From Isoetes taiwanensis (Eukaryota > Streptophyta > Lycopodiopsida > Isoetales > Isoetaceae), in assembly GCA_021234155.1 (NCBI GenBank), contig JAJEKV010000001.1:515736-579735 (forward strand): a stretch of 64,000 bases of DNA, read 5' to 3'. Each line of letters opens with the position of its first letter. The stretch's first letter is position 1. The translations under genes and the position numbers were made by a program. Positions 55,426-64,000 of this stretch are shown here, piece after piece. The notes beneath the pieces were generated by a model. It was not told the origin of the DNA. It saw nothing but the letters and a program-made list of their open reading frames with translations, and made no database searches.

Positions 55426-56472
55426 CTTAAAAAAAAAAAAGTTTTAATTATTAATATATAATTAATACATAAATAAACTAATTAGATAATTAATTAAATA
55501 ATAAATTAAATTAATCTAATGACTAAGTTAAATAATAATGCTTGACATGGTAGTCAACAATGCATAGAATCACAAGCATGGAGCCCAAATACAAAACTAA
55601 ACACCACAACTACCTAGGGCCAACACCAAACACATAACTGCCTCCATTCATTGGTGAGTGAGGCCAAGCTTATCAGACGGCCTAGAGCCAAGTAAGAATT
55701 TGAGAATATCTCCCAAAATAATTCCACATGACAATTTCTATGTCACATAAAAACTTCAATCTTGAAAGCGTTAGACACACCAAACCAAACCAAATGGTAT
55801 GGTTCTTTACTAACATAGCCTTAAATGACTTTTATTTCAACATACCCAAATAAATATTATAGGATGTTCTAAGGCTTGAAACGGTTTATTCCAAAGTAAT
55901 GGTTCAAATAAAATGTGGATACTTATGCAGATTTAATCAATCACAACCTAGGGAGAGACCATGGCATGATCCTTTTTCAAAAATAATGGTTTTAAATACA
56001 TTCTAAAGGCATCATGAATTTCTTCAGGAATACTCTAAAGGCATCGAATTTCATAAAATTGTAAGGGGCAGAATTAGGGTTTCAAAAATGCAAAACATAG
56101 CAACCAAATACCATATTGTAAGGGGGCATGCAGTGAGAGGATTGAGCATGAGCCAAGTTTAACATACTTAGATGAATGTGATGCATAACACTCGTTAGAT
56201 TGTCTTGAACTTCGACTTAGGATGAGGTGAATTTGGTCCATAGGTGAGATCATTTATGAAGATGCAAATGCCATCAAATATATGATAAGAATAAACTAGT
56301 AAAACAATGAAATTATAGTGCGTTATTTTCTCATTTAATAAATATAAGTTATAAACCCACTAAGTTTAAGGGGCGGTGCTCCTTGAAGGGGGATTGCAAG
56401 AACATGCCATGTCTTGGTCCTAGGTATGTCTAAAGGGATCTTTGGCTAGTGCTCTGACGTGTCAAAATACAC
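55426..56472. other. AT-rich spacer
   Basis: Begins with an A11 run and ATTAATTA-type sequence (55430-55530). No gene, splice pattern or repeat family is recognised to 56470. Confidence 0.4.
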
Positions 56473-56503
56473 ACCTTCCTTCCTTCCCTTCCTTCCTTCT
56501 TTC
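56473..56503. repeat. (CCTT)n microsatellite
   Basis: CCTTCCTTCC/CTTCCTTCCTTC run of about 30 bp with one interruption, just upstream of the TRIM. Confidence 0.85.
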
Positions 56504-56579
56504 AAAAACTTGGAAGTTGACCATCTTCCATTATGATTCCTTCTTGTGGATACAGGTATAGTTATGCCAGGAGACATTG

Positions 56580-57478
56580 TGTTGAATATCTGCGTCTGCA
56601 TCATCCACATCCCTCGATCCATGTAAAATACGATCCGTCACGTGGCCTAGAGTGTTAATGCATTGAGTAAATATACATGCCTCTTGGAGGCTTATATACG
56701 TGCTACGGTTTGAGGCTTTCAACCCCGTCTCAATATATATTCATATCGATTTTATAGCGTACATCTCAGGTTTTCTACATGGTATGAGCCTTCAATAGGC
56801 CTGATCCACGAGCGTGCATCGCAATCGGAGACTTGAGTAGCCGGAGATCACATTGTCCAATTTCTGCGTTGAAGAAGTCTTCAAGAACAATGGAGTGATC
56901 TTGATCTTTGATGAAGAAGAACCTACAGCGGTGAGAGTGGTGATGCAAAGGAAAAGAAATTGATGCTATTTGAGGATTTCTTGGTGAACATCAAATATGA
57001 GTGAAGACCAATTTCGGTTTGAGTGAGAGAAGAAAGCTATCGGTGGTTCTTTGTGATGGTGACGAAATTTCTGTGAAGATTGGTTCCAGTGGGAGCATCG
57101 GTGAAGATAAGCGCTTTTATGTAAAGATTGGGATTGTGAAGATGTCTTTTGTGAAGATTGTTTGGTTGTCAAGACTGTGTGGGTGCCTGCATGAAGATCA
57201 AGAAAATTGTGTCTGTTTGTTGTGATTAATACTAGTTTATAGATCTGTAAATTGTATGTGGACATTTGAGGCAGTGGGAGTGTTGAATATCTGCGTCTCT
57301 GCATGTCCACATCCTCAATCCATGTCATCGATCCGTCAGTGGCCTAGAGTGGAATTAATGGGCCCAGTGCATTATACGTGCCTCTTGGAGGCTTACTCTC
57401 TACAATGCTACAGTGAGGCTTTTCAGCCATCTCAATATATTCATATCAATTTTCTCTGTACATCTGATTTTCTATACA
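56580..57478 (+). mobile_element. TRIM (terminal-repeat retrotransposon in miniature)
   Basis: Two direct repeats of about 200 bp (56580-56779 and 57281-57478) start TGTTGAATATCTGCG and end TTTTCTACA or TTTCTATACA. Immediately after the first is TGGTATGAGCC (56780-56790), an initiator Met-tRNA-type primer-binding site. Immediately before the second is GAGGCAGTGGGAG, a polypurine tract. The internal region (about 500 bp) has no gag or pol. It holds a 74-codon frame at 57001-57225 built partly on repeats of GTGAAGATTG. The LTRs differ by many small indels, so the insertion is old. No clear target duplication remains. Confidence 0.85.
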
Positions 57479-57489
57479 TTTATTTATCG

Positions 57490-59971
57490 TCCGTCCTTGT
57501 ATCCGAACTAGCGAGAAAGAGAGGAAATAAAAGAATTATTGATTGCTTGAGGCATCGGATACAACCATTTAGCTCAGCTCCAAGTATAACCAATGTTGCT
57601 AGTTGGTGGGGTAATGATATTATATGCTCTACTCAGTGACGAGAAACATAAACAAAGTGTGTCTCTCATGGAGACCCTTGTGGAAACTCTCGAAAATGCT
57701 TCTTTTCTTGCTCAAATAAGCCTATGCAAATTACTCTTGGACCAAAGGTTTTCAATACCACTTATCTTTCCTAGCACTAAAAGTAGCAAGGAATCACTTC
57801 GTCAAGTTGTGGATGCTTTGCAATTCTTCGAGGTTCTTCTCCTACTTTGTCATCGTCTTCTTTGTCCTATCACAACACAATTTTCTCACTTGTGTGTCTC
57901 TGTTGCTTGTTTTAGGTACATTTGGGAAATCAAACAATACTATTACTAGCTAGTTTATTTCGTGTTGTCTTTGTCTCAAGCAAAAGCCAAGTTGAAAGTG
58001 AGAATGCAGCAATGGCATCACAGGTTTCAAACTTCAATTTCATTAGTAGCTACACAACACCTTCAGTGGAGATTGGAGCACCCTTAGTGGAAATTGGAGT
58101 TGGATTTGTACCTTCCAAAAATGATGAGAAGAAATACTTACCTTACATATGTATGCATGTTGTTGGAGATTACAACAAGATAAAAGGTTTTATAAGTTCA
58201 TTTGCCAATTTGATCATCGAAGAAACTGGCCAAACCACAACAGGAATCTCAGAATTTATGTGGAAATGTTCTGCACAAGCATTGAGCAAGAGGGGCAAGA
58301 TATTGTCCGGTGCCTTTAATCAATTTAAGATGAGCCTTGTTGCACTAGTTTCTCATCAACTAGATGAATTTGTTGCAGGAAACGAAAATTTGAACAAAAA
58401 TGTTGACAAGTTAAAAGACCTATTGCAACAACACGAGTTTCTACGTGTACATGATTATACCATTGCCGACAAGTTCTCAGGCTCCGTGTCCAGGGAAGAG
58501 CTTAGTCAATAGACTACTTATCATTATATGTAGTGACCGATGATAAGGCGGAAAAAAGGAGACTGCAGAAATCTATGATGACCAAACTTTGAATCGAAAT
58601 GCTCAAGCTCCACGCAGCAGAAGTCTGAGTGCGATTAAATATTTCATTGAATTGCTAGATAGTCAAGATGAAACGAGGAGAGTACTTAGTATACTTCAGC
58701 ATTTTTATCCTCTGTTTAAAAGAATTCTAGAAGATGCTGAGAGAACTACAGGCATTAATAAAATAAGGTGGAAGAGAATATTGATGCATGCTTCTGGGGA
58801 CAACGGCCAGAATTGGCCAGGCGATTATGAATTTTGAAAGGAATAGAAAAGAATTATAGATTTCCAACTTGGCAAGCAGCATAGCATTACACCGCTAAAG
58901 CATTCAATCTTTGGAACACTTGGAAAGGCAATTGGATTTGGAAAAGAAAAGCAGGAAATTGAAGTTTTAAAACGTTTACGTGTAGAAGAGCTAAATCAAA
59001 AAATTGTCTCTATCTTGGAAGGTGCAACTCAGTATCAATACTTTACCGTGGTGAATGTTATTGAGGCCACAGTGGAGCATATAAGAAACCTCAAGAACAC
59101 AAGTAAAGACGACGAGGCATCATTGCACAAATCTGCCAAGGCACTGGTTACTAAAGAGCTAAAAAAGAAACAAGAAGCCTGGGATAAGGAAAACAACATC
59201 AGAGGCAAGTTGGAAGCCGAAAAAGAAAACCTCCTTAAATTCTTCAGAGACAGAGTTAAAGGCCTAGGCGGGACAGGTTTGTTGTTCTCAGAGATGAAAG
59301 AGATATTTGAAAGCAAGTGATTAGAGTGCTTCACTAATGACATCTTAATACCAGAATTTTGTGCTCGCATTACCTTGATCACCTTGGAGTTACTAGCGGA
59401 AATCTTTGCTTGGATGTGTTGGACACCGCATCTCATCAGCCTCATGGAAAAGGGGGAAATAGATTCGATGCTTTATTATATGAGGTATGGGGATAAGCAC
59501 AACCAGGTCGTGTTAGACATTGCACTCAGGGAGAACTGGTTTACAGATAACCAGCAACAGAACTCATGGGAATCTTTTAAGAGAAACTTCACAACTAGTT
59601 GGAACAATGCAACTAGCGCTTTAGAAAGGAGCAAAAAGAAGAGGATATCAGAGTTCTATAATGTGTTACGAAGAGAGATCCTTGAATTCACCAAATCCGC
59701 TCAGTTAACCAATCTCTTGGACACCTTTTCCCCCACGGTGTACGAGACGTATGAAGAACAAATCGACTATGAAAAAGTTGGAAGAAAGCTGTGTGATCTC
59801 ATGAAACAAAAATCCCCCATTCAACGTATGAATGAATGTATTTTGGGTAAGGCAAAAGAATGGATGGACAGGTGCCAAAATGGCTTGACGTCAAGATGTC
59901 TAATCTTATGCAGGACCCCAGCTAGCTTATCCCAACGCTGCGGCCCAGTCAAAGTGGAGGACGCATTATAG
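57490..59971 (+). pseudogene. Broken gene resembling very large GTPases (GVIN/VLIG-like)
   Basis: A run of plus-strand frames is joined by frameshifts. 57593-57949 encodes ETLVETLENASFLAQISLCK then LLLDQRFSIPLIFPSTK; the pattern of a cysteine-containing helix followed by IPLIFP recalls the segment upstream of the G domain in VLIG-type GTPases. 57922-58512 encodes SSKSQVESENAAMASQVSNF and WKCSAQALSKRGKILSGAFN. 58589-58837 encodes LLDSQDETRRVLSILQHFYP. 58870-59320 encodes a Lys/Glu-rich coiled-coil-like stretch (KELKKKQEAWDKENNIRGKL). 59375-59971 encodes TPHLISLMEKGEIDSMLYYM and NSWESFKRNFTTSWNNATSA. P-loop and other G motifs were not seen. The family assignment is tentative, based on C-terminal and pre-G-domain resemblance. 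Confidence 0.4.
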
Positions 59972-61380
59972 GCTTTTAAGTTCTACCGCATTCGGGGATC
60001 ATCGTATTATAGCGGTAACCAGCTTCAAAGATAATAAACATACATTGAGAGTTTGAACCCGCTGACCAAATGCATTTATTTTGGCATTACTAAGGCTATA
60101 CCAACTCACCACACACATCAGTTGGAGCGAAACTTTTTGCCCTACATGTACACTTTGTAGGCGGGGATATAATCCGCCTTAGGAAGTCCTGAGTCCCTGG
60201 GGAGGCAAACTCTAGGGGCATGGCACCCCAGCCTCACCATCCTAGTGCCACCTACCATAGTCCCATTGTTTTTATTACTTTGTTTTAGGTCCCTTACTAG
60301 ACTAATCTTACGGACTAGCTAGCTTATCCCACTTTGCTTTGCAGTGATCAGTGGAGGAACCGTATAGGCTTTAGTTCTACCACGTGGGGATCATCATCAT
60401 TATAACCCAGGTAACCAACTTCCAAAGATAAATATACATTGACAAGGTTTGACCCCTTATTAGGAAATGCACATTTATTTTGGCATTACTAAGCATGCAA
60501 CTCACCACACACACATCCCGGATTTAAGGGGAGTAAAAGCATACTTCTGATTGTACCACTTTTAGGAGAACCCTCAAAAGTACCTACCTGCTTTGGAGTA
60601 CTTTAAAGCTGATCTTTACATTTTTTTTTTCTTTCCATTAAAATCAATGAAATTTTTTGAATTGAAGGTCAATAACATGTCGATCTGAGTATTAGAGGAT
60701 AACAATGCTATTAGAGACTAATATAAATGGATTAACTCTCAAACTTATTATTTATTGTGGCATTTATGCAAGTTCCAAATTACCAGTCTTGGGTATACTT
60801 TCACAGGTAGTTCGCACTCCACAAAAGTACTTTAGATGGTACACCCTAGCATGCTTTCACCACAGGCAAAACTTTTTGCCTTACATTGCACATTGGGCTG
60901 AGGATATAATCCTTTTAGGAAGTCTAAGGTCCTAGGGGCAGCTCTAGGGGCCTGTTTTTCGCATCTGTTGCTACCGTCCCATTGTTTTATTAGCACGTTT
61001 TAAGGTCCATACTAGACTAATCTTGTCTGGACTATTAAGCGTATCCCAACTGCTGCGTGATAAAGTGGAGGACCATATAGGCTTTTAGAAGTTCTACGTC
61101 GGGGATCATGTTATAACTTGATGAAAAACCAACCCGAAGATAAACATACATTGGCAAGGTTTGAACCGTGACGAATGCGTTTATTTGGCATTTACTAGGC
61201 TTTGTACTGACTCACCACATCAGTTGGGCAAGAGCTTTTTGCCTTACATTGCATACTTTGTGGGGCGGGATATAATCACGCGCTTAGGAGATCTAGGTCC
61301 TAGGGGGCAACTCTGGGGGGCACTTAGCTTTTGCAACCTCACCATCCTAGTGCCACCTACCATAGTTTATTTTGCAAGCA
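59923..61380. repeat. Diverged ~400-bp tandem repeats after the GTPase-like gene
   Basis: AGCTTATCCCAACGCTGCGG..., GTGGAGGA..CATATAGGCTTTTA..TTCTAC, GATAAACATACATTG.CAAGGTTTGA and CTCACCATCCTAGTGCCACC recur in the same order. Copies run at 59923-60315, 60316-60525 (front part), 60838-61030 (rear part) and 61031-61375. The first copy overlaps the 3' end of the gene-like region. Origin is unknown. Confidence 0.75.
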
Positions 61381-61565
61381 CCCAGAAGCTATGCTTCATT
61401 GAAGCGCCTAGAGTTTTCCTTGAAATGGCCTACTTCCTTATCTATCGCCCATCAATATTCGGCAAGGAGAACATCGGATCCTCTAAAGCATTAAATCTGC
61501 ATTTAAATTTGCATTCGTGGCTCATTTGCATTTGTGGCAGCGCCCCTTGTAATTCCAACCATTAA

Positions 61566-62040
61566 GGCAATAGGATTTGGGTCGAGGGGGATTGAATTAG
61601 AATCTTAATTGCACTTATGAGAAACTATGGTGGAGCGGTAATTGGCGAAATACGATCATTACGTTACGACTACATTGCTTTATGAAACCAGGGAGATAAT
61701 AGACCAATTTGTTGATTTCTTTCTTGAGAGTTTGTTATGTGTGACTTGGCTGGATTATATATAATTCTATGTTTGAGATGCTCATCCTCACCAGTTTCTT
61801 TACCAATGTAATTTGATGCCTATGAATGCTGAAAGACCAATTTATTCTGCTGGTATATTTTTGACTCGACCGAAACAGTTTGATTTGATTTCTGTGACTT
61901 GATTATATTAATATGTGTTTGGGACGTTCATCCTCAATTTAATGCTTATGTTCGGAATGTTCATCCTTGGTTTTAATGATGACTTGATTCATGTGACCTG
62001 ATTAGGTTCTGAACCATGCTTTTGCTATTTTTGTAGACAT
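61566..62040. other. Non-coding spacer
   Basis: T-rich sequence with repeats of the GTTTG.GACGTTCATCCTC type (61770-61965). No gene seen. Confidence 0.4.
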
Positions 62041-62375
62041 TCTCTCTCTTGGAAACTTGTTCTAGAGATGAACAAGAGCAAACTGAGGAAGAGGAGAAAA
62101 AGAGTCCTCAAGCGTCGAGGGGTTTCTCCAGTAGAGATCTTGCTCATGCATGCAACATAGGAAGAAGCTACGGAGAGGTTACTCTGAGGGAACAAAGAGA
62201 ACCCGAATTATACTACTGACCGAGAGGAAGAGAGGAGAATAGCCCGACCTCTGCGAGGAAGGCTAGCCCAGTGCCGAGGTGCCGCTACAGAGTTCGCTGT
62301 ATCATTGGGGCAATGTATATCTAGAATTGAGAGAGTGCATCAGAGGAGGAGAAAATTTCAAGAGGCCCGGTAGTC
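62040..62375 (+). pseudogene. Short basic coding-like remnant
   Basis: A plus-strand stretch encodes EEERRIARPLRGRLAQCRGA then ATEFAVSLGQCISRIERVHQ, a basic, helical-looking peptide that is open for about 60 codons. It is preceded by MNKSKLRKRRKRVLKRRGVS at 62069, in another frame. No family is recognised; it may be an exon fragment. Confidence 0.3.
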
Positions 62376-62379
62376 AGGG

Positions 62380-64000
62380 CGATTCGATCTGGTTCATGTT
62401 GGGTTTGGAGGTTATTGTGTGAGCGTGAGAAGGTAACATTTGAGTTTTTAGTATTTGCGTTGTTTTCAATTTTTTAGTAGGACTTGCGGCTGTTTGATGA
62501 TCACGAGGGGAGTGCTATGATAGCTCAAATTATTTTTTCACAATGGTCACCAAGTCATCTACATTTCTGTTGAGTAGCTCAAATGATTTATTAGTTATCA
62601 CAAGAAGACATATTGCTCCATTATGAGGTCTATGCAACATTTATAGGGGTATCCGAATAAATTTTCTGAGTTTGGGTGGATACACCTATATCGAGATAAA
62701 GAATGGGGTGCAACTTAACAATCCAGAAATTACTTTAGCGGCATTGTGTTAGTTGGACATCTTTAATTCTAAGGTAGCTACTTCTATGAATTGATATTTT
62801 GAACAGCTACCATTTGTTATGACTAGGAATATCGTCTCGCTACATTTGCTCTCATAAAATGTAATTGGCTTTTTGGTTTTCTTTTGGTCACTTGTATCAG
62901 TTGGATTATGAGCATGGCATGACTGCTGAAACTTATAAGTCTAGGCCTTGAAGAAAGAAAATCAAGCCCTCGACCTCATTTCATATCTTAGCCACACATT
63001 TGCTAGCTGGGGATGTTTTTTAATCTAGGCGATCTTGCAAATTTCGTGATAGGCTGATGTCATTAGATTGGTACCCTGCGGCTTTTTGATGCGAAATTTT
63101 ATCACGGTCAAGGTTAGAGAGGTTCGAGTAAAATATGCTCAATACATGTATTTCTTGCTATTTAATTTGTATAAAAGATTTACGTCTGAATAAATCTCTT
63201 TTCTAGAATATTTACTTAATTGAAATAAGAAGGATCTGAGCATGCATTGCCTTTGTTGATGTCGACTTTCAAGTTTTTTCTTTTAGGGCACTTTAATTGC
63301 ATTTTAGTCGATGCTTACTGACCTTGAGTCACGAGGGCTCCTTATGATTTTGTCAATGTTCACTTCCAGATTACGCGTAGTGGCCCGGTAAAAAGCCACA
63401 ACCCAACTGCTCATACTCCTTTGAATGGGCACATCTTGAACACTTCGCATAGTCCCCCTCCCCTTCCCCAATATTCTTTTCGCGAGGGTAGCACCTCTTG
63501 ATTTTGCTAGAACCACATGTTTCAAACTTTTTCTATTTTTTTGGCCATGTTGATTCTTGATTAATAGCCGATCTTGTCTTTTTGTCGATTGTGGTTGTCT
63601 ACATGTTTTGTATTTAGTAAGGAATCGTTATCATCCTTTTGAATTGGCACTTGCTGCTTCACGTAGAGATGGTTCTGTATGGTTTTATTATTTACTGGAA
63701 CCCTTATATTGCTTAGAGAATTTCAAGCTAATAAGAACATTCATACTAAGATTGTTGTTGTACAAAGAGGTGTCTATGAAAAGACACAAGCACAAACCAT
63801 TGGCGTTGTCCAATAATTTCAGATAGATGTTAGTTTCTTTACAACTACTTCCACATGCATTTGTGCATGACTCTGCCTACCTCTGCCTACGTTAGTAATC
63901 ACATTCCCACCCACCCATCCACCCATGCAGCCTCCCACCCATTACCAAAGAGTTTCAAGGCGGATAAAGAGGGGCGGGGCTAAACTTAGCCAGGGGGATT
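62380..64000. other. Region without a recognised gene
   Basis: Frames at 63304-63525 (minus) and 63557-63826 (plus, RNRYHPFELALAASRRDGSV) are open but unrecognised. Near 63890-63940 are short CCCACCCAC repeats. Nothing else is supported. Confidence 0.35.

Noticed and set aside
1-64000. CRISPR arrays, tRNA or rRNA genes
   Set aside because: No evenly spaced identical short repeats with unique spacers, no cloverleaf and no rRNA sequence were seen. The tandem repeats here have long, diverged units.

Overview
This window is plant nuclear DNA made almost entirely of nested, mostly decayed transposable elements. Land-plant origin follows from plant-type Ty3/gypsy elements, Helitrons, a CACTA element, a LINE, a miniature LTR element and spliced GT-AG gene fragments. 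A DUF7869-type gene and a possible very-large-GTPase-like gene hint at a seed-free plant or gymnosperm, but I cannot fix the species. Most reading frames carry stops or single-base shifts. No rRNA, tRNA, CRISPR array or intact ordinary housekeeping gene was seen.

Layout. 1-7081 (minus): a gypsy element with reverse transcriptase, protease and gag (1-3102), a second promoter-like segment, a long basic reading frame ending in a CENH3-like histone fold (3808-5123), a primer-binding site (5748-5762) and an LTR of about 1.3 kb (5766-7081). 8100-18250 (minus): a second gypsy element (integrase, RT/RNase H, protease, triple zinc-knuckle gag), split inside its RT by a Helitron at 10283-14942. 18672-24600: a 135-bp LTR piece, a spliced En/Spm-like gene fragment, a 5'-truncated LINE and a second LINE tail. 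25690-28290 (minus): a decayed PIF1/Helitron-type helicase. 28291-32899: a CACTA-like element holding a second Helitron (28781-31727).

32947-41430: about 1.1-kb tandem repeats interrupted by a block that contains a third Helitron (34629-38654) and a large fold-back. 41430-43500: AT-rich minisatellites and two small genes sharing one promoter sequence. 43530-46830 (minus): a DUF7869-type transposase-like gene with a duplicated N-terminal domain. 46920-52800: a decayed multi-exon plus-strand gene whose flanks and introns hold clusters of an AAATGGCGCA palindrome. 53100-57480: low-complexity DNA and a TRIM. 57490-59971: a broken gene resembling the GVIN/VLIG very large GTPases. 59923-61380: diverged tandem repeats. 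The rest is largely featureless.

The most notable signal is the CENH3-like histone fold inside an LTR retrotransposon, preceded by the same palindrome-plus-TATA module that precedes gag. The clearest structural result is the Helitron at 10283-14942. Both ends are defined to the base by an A|T insertion site, and the interrupted RT frame is continuous across that site.
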